Positions 1 to 8,947 of a stretch of 11,703 nucleotides of DNA are shown one piece after another. The DNA comes from JBGSLA01 sp965602785 (GTDB lineage Bacteria > Desulfobacterota > Desulfobaccia > Desulfobaccales > 0-14-0-80-60-11). Within the stretch, counting starts at the first letter, position 1. Every line of letters starts with the position of its first letter. The position numbers were made by a program, and so were the translations under genes. The notes under the pieces were generated by a model. That model did not search any database, was not told the origin of the DNA, and saw only the letters and a list, made by a program, of their open reading frames with translations. The stretch is from the NCBI GenBank assembly GCA_965602785.1, contig CBFDAH010000089.1, forward strand, positions 1 through 11,703, written 5' to 3'.

Positions 1-60
1 TGGCCGCCTGATTTAATCCTCAACTGTGTCCAATTAATTGTGGACCGTTACAACCTCCTG
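1..60. other. Non-coding flank downstream of the SUMF1-like gene
   Basis: This short AT-richer stretch follows the stop codon of the leftward gene that ends at 61. It contains the 10-base palindrome CAATTAATTG (31-40) and an overlapping inverted pair GTCCA (28-32) / TGGAC (41-45). No run of T follows on either strand, so it is not a convincing intrinsic terminator. An AGGAGG lies on the minus strand at 54-59 but no start codon stands at a usable distance after it. The leftward operon may therefore continue or end outside the window. Confidence 0.5.
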
Positions 61-855
61 TTAATGGGAAGCGGCCTTTTCCCGAAGGACCCGAAAACCG
101 ATGAAGCCGTCAGCGGTATGAGGCGGGGCGAACTGCCGGGCTGCAGAGCGCAGATCCCGGGCCCGGGAGTACCAGGAACCCCCCTTGAGCACGCGGTAAC
201 CCGGCGCCGCGAAGGGTGTTTTGCCCCCGGGCGGAGTTTTTTTATCCGCGCTCCACTCCGAGACGTTCCCGGCCATGTCGAAGAGGCCGTAGCCGTTGGG
301 GGCGAAGGAGCCCACCGGCGCGGTGAGGCGGAAGCCGTCGTCCGCAAAGGCATCAGGGTAGTAGTTGGCCCGGTAGCGGCCGCCGGCGTTGGGGGCTTCC
401 CGGCCCCAGGGATAGGGCTGGCTCACCAAACCGCCCCGGACCGCCGCCTCCCACTCGGCCTCGCTGGGCAGGCGATGCACCACCCCGGTCACTCGAGTGA
501 GCCAGCGGCAGAAGGTCTGGGCGTCGTGCCAGCTTACCCCCACCACCGGTTGCTGGGGCGCGTTCAGATTTTTATCCTGCCAATACGATGGCGGCGAGTG
601 GCCGGTGGCCTTGAGAAAGCGGGCATACTGGGCGTTGGTGGTTTCGGTCTCCGCCAGATAAAAGGCCTGGAGGGTGACCTGATGGGGGGCAGCCTCGCTG
701 GTGTAGCGGCCGGGTTCGGTCAGGGGACTCCCCAAAACAAAACTCCCTCCGGGGATAAGGCGGAAGCGCAGGCCTTGAGATTCCAGAACCTGCTGGGATT
801 GGGCCAGTCCCGGCCACAGACAAACAAGTAGTATAACCGTCCAGATCAGGTTCAT
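61..855 (-). CDS. Secreted SUMF1/FGE-fold protein lacking the catalytic cysteines
   Basis: This 264-residue protein has the sulfatase-modifying-factor (FGE) fold over nearly its whole length. Visible family blocks are IPGGSFVLGSP (about residues 34-44), FYLAETETTNAQYARF, RLPSEAEWEAAVRGG, the GNVSEW block and the C-terminal block RVLKGGSWYSR. The hydrophobic N-terminus (about 1-20) looks like a signal peptide, with possible cleavage near AQS, though its n-region carries no lysine or arginine. True aerobic formylglycine-generating enzymes have two copper-binding cysteines at GGSxxC and five residues later. Here those positions are Ser230 and Leu235, so it should not oxidise sulfatase cysteines by that chemistry. 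The substrate is unknown; related domains serve in ergothioneine-type synthesis, phage variable proteins and gliding proteins. It starts 22 bases after addA with a weak ribosome site and no alternative in-frame start nearby. The fold is sure; the function is not. Confidence 0.9.
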   Translation of the reverse strand: MNLIWTVILLVCLWPGLAQSQQVLESQGLRFRLIPGGSFVLGSPLTEPGRYTSEAAPHQVTLQAFYLAETETTNAQYARFLKATGHSPPSYWQDKNLNAPQQPVVGVSWHDAQTFCRWLTRVTGVVHRLPSEAEWEAAVRGGLVSQPYPWGREAPNAGGRYRANYYPDAFADDGFRLTAPVGSFAPNGYGLFDMAGNVSEWSADKKTPPGGKTPFAAPGYRVLKGGSWYSRARDLRSAARQFAPPHTADGFIGFRVLREKAASH

Positions 856-877
856 GCAGGCACCAAGACGGCCAGGG

Positions 878-3800
878 TCACAGAATCACCGCCCGCTGAC
901 AGCCAGTAAAGTATAGAGCCAGGCGAACGGCCTCGGGGGGGCTGATACCCCGGGCCTTGGCCACCATCTCCCGGTAGGCCAGGAGTTGGGGGCGGTATTT
1001 CTCCCCTTCCATCTGGAGAAAATCCTCCCAGTTTTCACCAGACAGGGGCCTGGAAGTCTTAAAGTCAACTACCCACCACTCCCGGCCGTCGAAGGCCAAC
1101 AGGTCCAGACGGCCCCGGCGAATCACCCCGGCCGCGGGTTGGTCTTCCAGAAGCCACTCACTCACCGTGGCCTCGCTGGCCAAAAGACCCTGAAAAAAGG
1201 GGTCTTTCCGGCAGGCCTCGACTTCCGCCAAAATTTTCGGGGATAGTCCCTGGGCCACCTCCCGTGGCACCCCGGCCCCCACCAGAGCCGCCACCACTGC
1301 CGGCTCATCGGGAATTCTGTGTCCATGCGCCAGGGTCTCGAGAAGCCGGTGGGTCACCTCCCCCCGGGCCCGGGCGGCCAGGTTATCCCCGTCCCCGGCA
1401 ATGGCCGCCGCCGCTAAAACCTCTCCTGCCAGGTCAAAGGCCGCCTCCTGGGAGGGAAAGGAGATGCCATAAGGCGGCGCCTCCGGGGTGAACTCCCAGG
1501 GTGGCGGGGTCGGCGTTGGCTTGATGGCGGCGCGCCGGGCCAGCGGAGGTTCCGGAAAAATCTCCACCCTCAGGAGAGGCTCAGGCCAGAGTTGCGTCAT
1601 CCCCGGGGGCAATTCCCCAGGCCGGTAGTGCTGCCACAGCCAATACAGAGGGCTGTCTTTTGCAGGTGGGGCCCATTTCTCCTGGCGATAGGGCAGGACC
1701 CCGGATAGAAAAAGCCGCGTCTGGGCCCGGGTCACCGCCACATAGAAGACCCTCCGGGCTTCGGCCAGCACCCGCTCGTCCTTCAATCTTTTGACTAGCC
1801 GGTGTGAAGACTCCGTTCCCTTCTCCCAGGCAGGGGGGCCCAGAGCCAGAACATGGGCCTTCGTCCCGGGAATCTCTTCCAGGAGAAAGGGCTCCGGCTG
1901 ATTGCCTCCCATGTCGAGCGGCCGCCAGTCCAGAAAAGGAATAAATACCGTGTGGAACTCCAGGCCCTTGGCCCCGTGCACGGTGAGCACCTCCAAGGGG
2001 GAGTCCTCGGCCCGGGGGTCCGGGGGCTGGTAGGCCCCCTCCAGGGCGAAGTCGACCTTCAGGAAGGTGGTCTCCGGGAGACCCTCTTCGGCTTCCAAAA
2101 GGAGGCCGAGATACGTCCGGGCGCAGGCCACCCCCAGGGCCCCCTCCCAGGCGGCCAGCCCCTCCCAGGCCCCGGCCTCATCCAGGAAGCGCACCACCGT
2201 ATCGACCAGGGGTTCCCGGCCCACCCGCTCCCGGGCCGCAAGCAGCCTTTGCGCCAGAAGCGCCACCTCAGGGGAACACTCGGGAGTCTCGGCCAGGGCC
2301 CCGAGCTTCTCCGGCCAGACCTCTCCGGGCGCTTGGGCGCCGGCGGCCAGGCTGATCAGGTCAGGCGCCACCCACGGCCCCGTCAACAGGGTGGCCCAGG
2401 CCACGTCGTCCTGGGGCCGCACCAGGGCCCGGGCCAGGTTGTGGAGATGCTGCACCACCCGGCTGTCCATGAGTTTGAGGCCTTCCCTGACCTTGGGTAC
2501 CAGGCCGGCCTCCTGCAAAGCCGAGAGATAGGTGGTCAGATGGGTACGGGCAAACAAGAGCAGGGCCATCTTCTGCCCCATGGGCAGGTCGTCCTGAGCC
2601 TGGGACACCTGATGTGCCAGCCAGCGGGCTTCCTGCTCCCTGGCTTCATTTTTGTCCCCATCGGCGAAGAGAGCCAGGTAGGGGGCCCCACCCCCCTCCT
2701 GCCCCGGTCCGGGATAAGCTTCCTGGAAAATCAGTCCCCCTGCGGCCCTGGGGTCCTGCATCACGGTCTTCCCAAAAACCCGGTTGACCCAGGTGATGAG
2801 GGCTGGAGTGGCCCTAAAGTTGGTGGTGAGCCGCAAAGACTCCAGGGGCAGGGTCCGGCCCTCTTCGCACGGGAGGCCTTCCTTGGACTCCAGAAAGAGG
2901 CGCAGGCAGGCCTGGCGCCAGCCGTAGATGGACTGCTTGGGATCCCCCACCACCGTGAGGGTGCGGCCCTCCCCCGCGGTCCAACCCGAGAGCAGACGGC
3001 ACAATAGCTCCATCTGATTCTCGCTGGTGTCCTGAAACTCATCCACCAGGATGTGTTTAAGGCGCCAGTCCAGGCGCAGAAGGAGGTCGCTGGGGCTTTC
3101 CACCTGCAGCAGCCGGAGGGCCGCCTCTTCCACGGCAATGAAATCCAGAACCCGGCGCTGGCGGCACAACTCCTCGTAAACTTCCCAGGCGGCATGCAGC
3201 AGGAGGATCAAATCATGCAGCGCCCGCACCTCCTGAACTGAGAAAACCTCCACCGGTAGGGTCCGGCAGCCCTTGAGGTGGGCCAGAAAGTCAGCCGGCA
3301 GGTCCCGGAGGATGCCGGGCCAGGGGGTGCTGGCAAAGTTGGGGGGGAAACCATACCTGGCGGCCCATTGTTTCCTCAACTCCCCCCCCTTGGTGAGCAG
3401 CACCTGAGCCAACAATTGCCAGGCGACAACGTCCTCCCGGGAGGCCCCGGGGGGATACTCCGGCAGGTCCGCCCCCAGGGGAGCCCCCTCCTCCCGCAGC
3501 GCTCCCAGGAATTCCGGCCAGCGCCGGCCCAACTCGCTGTCCGGGAGGCCGGCCGCCAGGGGTCTGAGGGTATGGCTCACCACCTGGCCCAGGCGCTCGT
3601 CCATCAAAGCGGCATAGCCCTCCTCCTCCAGGCTGCTTTGGGCCAAAGCCAGAAAATCTTTGAGGGTGTCCCGTCGGGACAGGAGATTTCGCAGTTCCCA
3701 GGCCAGCCGCGGCCAGTTGTTGTTCAGGCGCACCAGCCGTCGGACCAGGGCCTGGCGAGTCGGGTCCCCAGTCGGTTTGGCGCTCAAGCGGCGGCGCAGC

Positions 3801-4294
3801 TCCTCCAGGGCTTCCTGCTTCATCCACTCCGCCTCCCGCTCGCTCTCCAGGAGCTGGAATTCCAGGGGCACCCCGGCCTCGTGGGGTGCAGCTTTCAGGA
3901 GCTGGGCGCAGAAGCCGTGGAAGGTGGTGACGGGCAGACGCTCCGGGACCAGCAGATACAGGTGAATGAAACTGGGATTTTTCCGTTCCAGATGCCAGAA
4001 GGCCTGGTGCGCCAGGTCCAGAAGCTGGCGTTCGTGGGGCGGCACCTCCGGGCTCGGGGCCTCCCGCTGGGAGAAATACTTTATGGCCCGCTCCCGGAAC
4101 TCCCCCGCGGCCTTCCGGGTGAAGCTCAGAGTCAAGATTTCTTGGGGAGACTCAGTGACCCGGGCCAGGAGCGTCAGGAAGCGGGACAGCAGCACCGCGG
4201 TCTTGCCGGAGCCGGCGGGGGCTTCCAGATGGAAGCTCCCCTGGGGGTCCAGGGCCCGGTCCCGGTCTCCCTGATCCTGGGGCTGCCCCTTCAT
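878..4294 (-). CDS. addA: AddA-type helicase-nuclease (UvrD-like, double-strand break repair)
   Basis: This 1138-residue protein joins a superfamily 1 helicase to a RecB-type nuclease, the plan and length usual for AddA. Helicase motifs run in order: Walker A APAGSGKT (25-32), motif Ia near TLSFTRKAAGEF, Walker B VDEFQDT (417-423), VVGDPKQSIYGWR (motif III, D451), VHGAKGLE (motif V, 772-779) and YVAVTRAQ (motif VI, 851-858). The C-terminal PD-(D/E)XK nuclease has GEVTH (H982), GRLD (D1064), VDFKT (D1077, K1079) and Q1103/Y1107, so the active site looks complete. In the known family AddA pairs with AddB, unwinds and cuts duplex ends, and makes the 3' tail for RecA loading. The start ATG overlaps the stop of addB by four bases, which supports translational coupling and a 1:1 complex. 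RecB-only or solitary UvrD assignments fit less well, since an AddB partner lies directly upstream. Confidence 0.95.
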   Translation of the reverse strand: MKGQPQDQGDRDRALDPQGSFHLEAPAGSGKTAVLLSRFLTLLARVTESPQEILTLSFTRKAAGEFRERAIKYFSQREAPSPEVPPHERQLLDLAHQAFWHLERKNPSFIHLYLLVPERLPVTTFHGFCAQLLKAAPHEAGVPLEFQLLESEREAEWMKQEALEELRRRLSAKPTGDPTRQALVRRLVRLNNNWPRLAWELRNLLSRRDTLKDFLALAQSSLEEEGYAALMDERLGQVVSHTLRPLAAGLPDSELGRRWPEFLGALREEGAPLGADLPEYPPGASREDVVAWQLLAQVLLTKGGELRKQWAARYGFPPNFASTPWPGILRDLPADFLAHLKGCRTLPVEVFSVQEVRALHDLILLLHAAWEVYEELCRQRRVLDFIAVEEAALRLLQVESPSDLLLRLDWRLKHILVDEFQDTSENQMELLCRLLSGWTAGEGRTLTVVGDPKQSIYGWRQACLRLFLESKEGLPCEEGRTLPLESLRLTTNFRATPALITWVNRVFGKTVMQDPRAAGGLIFQEAYPGPGQEGGGAPYLALFADGDKNEAREQEARWLAHQVSQAQDDLPMGQKMALLLFARTHLTTYLSALQEAGLVPKVREGLKLMDSRVVQHLHNLARALVRPQDDVAWATLLTGPWVAPDLISLAAGAQAPGEVWPEKLGALAETPECSPEVALLAQRLLAARERVGREPLVDTVVRFLDEAGAWEGLAAWEGALGVACARTYLGLLLEAEEGLPETTFLKVDFALEGAYQPPDPRAEDSPLEVLTVHGAKGLEFHTVFIPFLDWRPLDMGGNQPEPFLLEEIPGTKAHVLALGPPAWEKGTESSHRLVKRLKDERVLAEARRVFYVAVTRAQTRLFLSGVLPYRQEKWAPPAKDSPLYWLWQHYRPGELPPGMTQLWPEPLLRVEIFPEPPLARRAAIKPTPTPPPWEFTPEAPPYGISFPSQEAAFDLAGEVLAAAAIAGDGDNLAARARGEVTHRLLETLAHGHRIPDEPAVVAALVGAGVPREVAQGLSPKILAEVEACRKDPFFQGLLASEATVSEWLLEDQPAAGVIRRGRLDLLAFDGREWWVVDFKTSRPLSGENWEDFLQMEGEKYRPQLLAYREMVAKARGISPPEAVRLALYFTGCQRAVIL

Positions 4295-6981
4295 GACTCC
4301 CCCTCCTCGTCCCCGGCTTCCTCCTGATAGCTGCAGATGAGAGGATACGGGCAGTAGCTGCAGGCTCCCCGGTTTCGTCCCTTGGGGGCGGGGTGGGGCG
4401 CCGGGCGGACGTCCCCGGCCGCGAGCCGCTCTCCCAGGCCGCGCACCTTTTCCTCCCAGGCCGTAAGAACGTCGTCCCAGCGGTCCTTTTTCCCCCCGAA
4501 GTCCTCATGTTTCAGGTGGTCCTCCCGGGTGGACTTGAGGCCGATGAACCCGGCGCTCATAACTGCCGCGGCTTTAAGATCAGCCTGTGTGTGGCCTTCC
4601 CGTACCGCCCAGAGGTAAGCAGGGAGTTGAAACTCCTCTAGACGTTCGAAGACCTGGGCGCTCTTGGGGATTTCTCCGGTTTTATAGTCCCAGACGATGA
4701 GTTCCCCCGCCTCCGGGTGAAAATCCAGACGGTCCAGACGGCCCTTCAGAGTAAAGGGCCACCCCGGCCGGGAAAGGCCCTGGAAGGTCTCTTCCACCCC
4801 CACCCACCGCCAACCCTGGGCCACCCGCTCCCGCTCTCGGTCAAGCCAGGCCAGCAGGAGCCCCGGCGTGTCTTCATCTCCGAACCAGCGGCGCCATTCC
4901 GCCTGCCAGTGGGGGTCGGCGGTTTCCGGGTTGAGGACCTGGCGGGCGGCCTCCCGCAGGAGGGCTTCCGCCTTGTCCCCCGGCGGCAAGCGGTACTCGG
5001 CCATTTCCACAAAGCGGGCCAGGACCTGGTGCACCTTCCCGCCCCGCTCCCGGGGGTCCAGGCCGGTCTCGATCTCCGGCAGTTCCCGGATGCCCAAAAG
5101 CTCCTCGAGGACAAAGCGAAACCGGCACCCCAACGCGGTCCCCACCTGGGTGACCCGAAGTTCCGCCGGCAGGGACAGGGACAGAGTGCCCCACAGTTCC
5201 CGGGGAGCTTCCTCTGCCACCGGCCGGGCCAGGGCCGCCCTGACCCCGGGAGCCCGCAGCCAGGCCGGGTGGGGCCGGCTCAGGAGGGGCATCAGGCCCT
5301 CTTGCCAGTCTCGATGATAAAACGGGGTGCCCACCTGGGGTTCCTGGTTGTCCAGGGCCGGGCGGCTGAGAAAAAGATGCGGGGTGGTCCCCAAAAGGTT
5401 CTCGAACAGCTCCTTGGCAAAGCGGTCCTGGCTCTCCTGGGTCCCTCCCAAAACCTCCTCTTTTTCAGCCCGGCTCAGGAGAGGCAGGGGCCGTGCCGAC
5501 CCGGGGAAGGCGGCGGAGGTCATACCCAGGCAAATGACCCGGTCAAAGTCCAGGCCCCGCATCTCGAGCCACCCCAGCACCTGCACCCCCGCCTCCTGCA
5601 CACCGGGGCCGGGAAGGACAGCCTCCCGAGCGCCGTGGCTCAGCCAGGCCAGAACCCCTCCGGCCGGGAGGACGTCCTCCCCGCAGGCGGCGGCGAATTC
5701 TGTGAGCAGGGCCGTAAGCCGTTCCAAATGCTGCTCTTCCGCCCCCTCGAGGTTCCTCGGGAATCCCAGACGCTGCCAGGCGTCCTCGAGCCAGGCCGCC
5801 CACTGCCGTCCTGTGGCGCGCGCATAGGCTGACGGTGACCATAGGCGGTCCAGTTCCTCCACCACCCCCGCCAGATCCTGGCGCTCTCTGAGGGCCGGTA
5901 TTACCGCGGCTTTGAGATGCTGCCAGCCCTGGGCCACCCGGTTTTTCCGAAAAAGCCGGTCCCAGGCGGCGAAAGAGCCCTGAAAGGGCGTTAGTCCCTG
6001 GTAATAAGGCGAGAGGAGGAGGGCCATCAGGTCTTCCCGGCGTTCTCCCTGGGCCAGGAAAGCGAGAGGCAGGAGGGCTGCGGCCCAGAGGGGCGTCTCC
6101 CCCAGGGACGGCCCCCGGGACAGGTTGTAGGCGTATCCCCCCTCCCCCGCCGCCGGGCCCAGAAGCTCCCGGAGAACCTTCTGGAAGCGGGGGGCGTAAC
6201 GGTCCATGACCGGCGAGGTTACGGCCAGGCGGTGGAGCGGCAGCTTGTCCTGATGATGCCATTCCAACAGCCGGGCCGCGGCCCAGGCCATTTCCTGGTC
6301 CCGGTCAGGAAACACGTATCCCTGTTCGAGATTGCCAGGATTGCCCTGGATGAAGAGCCAGGTCACCGGCACATGCTCAGCCACGGCCTCGAACCAGCGC
6401 CGCTCCATGGGGGCCGGGGTTTCCAGGCCCACCACCAGGAGCCTGGCCGGGAGGGTCATCCCCCCCCTTTCCAGGGCACTCAGGAGATAGTTCGGCACCT
6501 CTCCCGGGGCCAGCCAGCCCTCCTCCCGGAGAAGTTCCCCGTATATCCGGGTGATGTCCCGGCGCCAGCCCACCAGGAGCGGCTCATCGCGACCTGGAGC
6601 ATCCAAGGAGAGGTTATGGCGCAGAAGCAGATCGTGGGTCTCGTCCAGGGCTTGGGCCCACTCCAGGTCAGGAGTGACGCCTTCCAGGGGCGGCCCCGCT
6701 TCTATGGCCTGACGCCACAAAGCCAGGCGCACCATGGGTGGGGCCAGGATATAAGGAGGCCAGAGGTTTTTGTAGAGCTCAGTCCACCAGTCGGGGAGGG
6801 TGATCAGGGGCAGGGGCTCCCAGGCGGAAAGGCCCTGCTTTAGGTTGGCCAGGCGCTGCCGGTGCCAAATCTGCCGGGCCAGCCGCCGGTGGGGCACCAG
6901 GACCAGGTCGGCTGGTGACACATACTTGAGAAGGTATTCCTGCAGCGCCGTCCCGCTGGGAAAGGTGTGGGTCTGAGGCAT
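4291..6981 (-). CDS. addB: AddB-type nuclease subunit with Fe-S cluster cysteines
   Basis: This 896-residue partner of AddA has a degenerate UvrD-like N-terminal part and a RecB-type nuclease at the C-terminus. I see no Walker A motif: the corresponding N-terminal segment reads LVLVPHRRLARQIW, so the helicase half is probably structural. An AddB-like block DFDRVICLGM ends at residue 487. Nuclease residues are H651 (GGKVH), D750 (GRLD), D765 and K767 (WDYKT) and Q785/Y789. Cys619 before the nuclease plus Cys874, Cys877 and Cys883 after it (C-x2-C-x5-C) match the four ligands of the [4Fe-4S] staple known in AddB and Cas4-like nucleases. It is shorter than the roughly 1100-1170 residues of Firmicute AddB. 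The ribosome site before the ATG is poor and no other in-frame start lies between the ftsH stop and this ATG, so the start is accepted with some doubt. Confidence 0.9.
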   Translation of the reverse strand: MPQTHTFPSGTALQEYLLKYVSPADLVLVPHRRLARQIWHRQRLANLKQGLSAWEPLPLITLPDWWTELYKNLWPPYILAPPMVRLALWRQAIEAGPPLEGVTPDLEWAQALDETHDLLLRHNLSLDAPGRDEPLLVGWRRDITRIYGELLREEGWLAPGEVPNYLLSALERGGMTLPARLLVVGLETPAPMERRWFEAVAEHVPVTWLFIQGNPGNLEQGYVFPDRDQEMAWAAARLLEWHHQDKLPLHRLAVTSPVMDRYAPRFQKVLRELLGPAAGEGGYAYNLSRGPSLGETPLWAAALLPLAFLAQGERREDLMALLLSPYYQGLTPFQGSFAAWDRLFRKNRVAQGWQHLKAAVIPALRERQDLAGVVEELDRLWSPSAYARATGRQWAAWLEDAWQRLGFPRNLEGAEEQHLERLTALLTEFAAACGEDVLPAGGVLAWLSHGAREAVLPGPGVQEAGVQVLGWLEMRGLDFDRVICLGMTSAAFPGSARPLPLLSRAEKEEVLGGTQESQDRFAKELFENLLGTTPHLFLSRPALDNQEPQVGTPFYHRDWQEGLMPLLSRPHPAWLRAPGVRAALARPVAEEAPRELWGTLSLSLPAELRVTQVGTALGCRFRFVLEELLGIRELPEIETGLDPRERGGKVHQVLARFVEMAEYRLPPGDKAEALLREAARQVLNPETADPHWQAEWRRWFGDEDTPGLLLAWLDRERERVAQGWRWVGVEETFQGLSRPGWPFTLKGRLDRLDFHPEAGELIVWDYKTGEIPKSAQVFERLEEFQLPAYLWAVREGHTQADLKAAAVMSAGFIGLKSTREDHLKHEDFGGKKDRWDDVLTAWEEKVRGLGERLAAGDVRPAPHPAPKGRNRGACSYCPYPLICSYQEEAGDEEGES

Positions 6982-7038
6982 GATCTTGGTCTGTGAGAAG
7001 GCAGGGAGCGACAGCCCCGGCCTTCCCCAACACCACTG
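6982..7038 (-). other. ftsH-addB spacer with a hairpin
   Basis: The 57-base gap between the ftsH stop and the addB start contains the inverted pair GAAGGC/GCCTTC (6997-7002 and 7020-7025), with a further GGG/CCC pair inside across one mismatch. There is no T-run after the hairpin in the leftward direction, so I do not call a terminator. It could damp read-through from ftsH into addB. There is no recognisable promoter here, which favours co-transcription. Confidence 0.4.
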
Positions 7039-8904
7039 CTATTTCCTCTCATTCAACAATTGCCGCAATTCATCCCCTTCCAGGACTTCCTTGTCCAAAA
7101 GCACCTTGGCCACCGTCTCCAGGGTGTCCCGTTTGGACCCCAGGATTTCCTTGGCCCGGGTGTGGGCCCGGTCCACGAGCAGACTCACCTCCCGGTCGAT
7201 CTCCTGGGCGGTGACTTCGCTGTAATCCTTGCCGGAGGTGGGCATGACTTGCTCGAGGAACAGGGGCCGCCGCTCCCGCTCAAAGGTGAGCGGCCCCAGA
7301 GTCTCACTCATGCCGTACTCCCGCACCATGGAACGGGCGATGTCTGTGGCCCTATAGAGGTCGTTCTGAGCCCCGGTGGATACTTCCTCGAAGTGGATTT
7401 CCTCCGCCACCCGGCCCCCCATCATCACCGCCATGCGGTCTTCCAGCTCGCTTTTGGTCATGAGATAACGGTCCTCGGTGGGGAGCTGCATGGTGTAGCC
7501 CAGAGCGCCAATCCCCCGGGGGATGATGGACACCCGGTGCACCGGGTCCACGCTGGCCAGGCCCTCGGCCACCAGGGCATGGCCGGTCTCGTGATAAGCC
7601 ACGATCTCTTTCTCCCGGGGATTCATCATGCGGTTGCGCTTTTCGAGACCCGCCACTACCCGGTCGATGGCCTCCTCGAAGTCGCTCATTTCCACCGCCA
7701 CCTTATTGTTTCGAGCCGCGAGGAGGGCCGCTTCATTGACGATGTTGGCCAGGTCGGACCCCACCATGCCGGGAGTCCGGGCCGCCAGGGTACGGAGGTC
7801 AACGTCGTCGTCCAGTTTGACTTCTCGGGTGTGGATTTTCAGGATGTCCTCCCGGCCCATCAGGCTGGGGCGGTCCACCAGGATCTGGCGGTCGAAACGG
7901 CCGGGGCGGATGAGGGCCGGGTCCAGAATCTCCGGCCGGTTGGTGGCGGCCATCATGATAACACCCTTCCTGGTGTCGAAGCCGTCCATTTCCGAGAGCA
8001 GCTGGTTCAGGGTGTTTTCCCGCTCCTCGTGGCCGGACAAGGGGCTCAAACCCCGGGCCTTCCCTATGGCGTCCAATTCATCGATGAAAATAATGGCGGG
8101 GGCCTTCTCCTGGGCCTGTTGGAAGAGGTCCCGCACCCGGGCGGCGCCCACCCCCACGAACATCTCCACAAAATCCGAGCCGGTGAGGCTCAAAAACGGC
8201 ACCCCCGCCTCCCCGGCCACGGCCCGGGCCAGAAGCGTCTTACCGGTGCCCGGAGGGCCCACCAGCAGCACGCCCTTGGGGATTTTCCCCCCTAAAACCT
8301 GGAACTTTTCGGGAGTCTTGAGAAACTCGATGATTTCCTTGAGCTCCTCTTCCGCCTCCTCCACCCCGGCCACATCGGTGAAGGTGACCCGGGTTTCGTC
8401 TTCCACGTAGACCCGGGCCTTGCTCTTGCCGATGGACATGAGTCCGCCCGGGCCGGCGCTCAAACGGCGGAAGATGAACAGCCACAGGGCCACTAACAGC
8501 AGCATGGGCAGAACCCAGGAAAGGAGCGCCGTAAGCCAGGTACGCGCGGGGAGAGCCCGGTACTTGATGCCCTGCTTGTCCAGGCGGTCCAGAAGATCCT
8601 TGTCCTCCATTTTCACGGTGGCAAAGACCGGCTCCTTGGGGAACTGTTTGGCCAAACGCTTGGGTAGTTCCGGCTCTTTGGTCTCTTTGGCCAGATATTC
8701 CACTCCCTGAGGCAGGAGGCGCCCGGTAATATCCTCCCCGGAGATCTCCAGGTCGTCCACGCCCTTGACCTCCACGAGACGCCGGAAGTCCCGGTAACTC
8801 AGGGGGTAGGAGCGGTGGGCGGAATAGAAGGTCTGGATCACCACCAGGATCAGCAAAAACGACAAAAAATACCAGATGGAAAAACGCCAGGGTCTCTCGG
8901 CCAT
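7039..8904 (-). CDS. ftsH: FtsH, membrane-anchored ATP-dependent zinc metalloprotease
   Basis: A 621-residue FtsH (numbered from ATG 8904). It forms a hexamer in the inner membrane and degrades misplaced membrane proteins and short-lived regulators. Two membrane segments lie at about 9-27 and 124-145, enclosing a periplasmic domain of about 95 residues, somewhat longer than in E. coli. The AAA module has Walker A GPPGTGKT (216-223), Walker B IIFIDELDAIG (D275, E276), the pore motif MFVGVGAARV and the second region of homology ATNRPEILDPALIRPGRFDR. The protease site is HETGH (438-442), with D515 in GAQNDL as the expected third zinc ligand. A longer reading from TTG at 8943 adds 13 residues, but it has no ribosome site and lies next to or upstream of the predicted transcription start. 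ATG 8904 follows an exceptional ribosome site. It heads the leftward gene block. Confidence 0.98.
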   Translation of the reverse strand: MAERPWRFSIWYFLSFLLILVVIQTFYSAHRSYPLSYRDFRRLVEVKGVDDLEISGEDITGRLLPQGVEYLAKETKEPELPKRLAKQFPKEPVFATVKMEDKDLLDRLDKQGIKYRALPARTWLTALLSWVLPMLLLVALWLFIFRRLSAGPGGLMSIGKSKARVYVEDETRVTFTDVAGVEEAEEELKEIIEFLKTPEKFQVLGGKIPKGVLLVGPPGTGKTLLARAVAGEAGVPFLSLTGSDFVEMFVGVGAARVRDLFQQAQEKAPAIIFIDELDAIGKARGLSPLSGHEERENTLNQLLSEMDGFDTRKGVIMMAATNRPEILDPALIRPGRFDRQILVDRPSLMGREDILKIHTREVKLDDDVDLRTLAARTPGMVGSDLANIVNEAALLAARNNKVAVEMSDFEEAIDRVVAGLEKRNRMMNPREKEIVAYHETGHALVAEGLASVDPVHRVSIIPRGIGALGYTMQLPTEDRYLMTKSELEDRMAVMMGGRVAEEIHFEEVSTGAQNDLYRATDIARSMVREYGMSETLGPLTFERERRPLFLEQVMPTSGKDYSEVTAQEIDREVSLLVDRAHTRAKEILGSKRDTLETVAKVLLDKEVLEGDELRQLLNERK

Positions 8905-8913
8905 GATCACCTC
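8905..8913 (-). promoter_or_regulatory. Extended Shine-Dalgarno of ftsH
   Basis: On the minus strand GAGGTGATC abuts the ATG at 8904. All nine bases match the sequence expected to pair with the common 16S 3' end (complement AAGGAGGTGATCC), with five bases between AGG and ATG. It decides the ftsH start in favour of 8904 over the upstream TTG at 8943. Confidence 0.85.
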
Positions 8914-8947
8914 AACCTTTCGCCGCCTTAGGGGCAGATTCAATTAC

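Noticed and set aside
54..59. AGGAGG on the minus strand as the ribosome site of a further leftward gene
   Set aside because: No ATG, GTG or TTG occurs 4-12 bases downstream; a coding start would have to lie outside the window.
40..831. 263-codon plus-strand open frame opposite the SUMF1-like gene
   Set aside because: The minus-strand frame has clear SUMF1 domain blocks; the opposite frame is rich in Gly/Pro/Arg, shows no family motif and is an effect of high GC at third codon positions.
61..855. Lipoprotein signal at Cys12 of the SUMF1-like protein
   Set aside because: The residues before Cys12 (LLV) do not fit a lipobox, which needs a small residue directly before the cysteine, and the cysteine lies inside the hydrophobic core.
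1853..4327. Long plus-strand open frames opposite addA (1853-3007 and 3278-4327)
   Set aside because: They lie wholly or almost wholly against the AddA frame, whose helicase and nuclease motifs are intact. Their translations show no recognisable domain.
7060..8295. 411-codon plus-strand open frame opposite ftsH
   Set aside because: It is antisense to highly conserved FtsH sequence; the histidine- and glycine-rich product has no domain.
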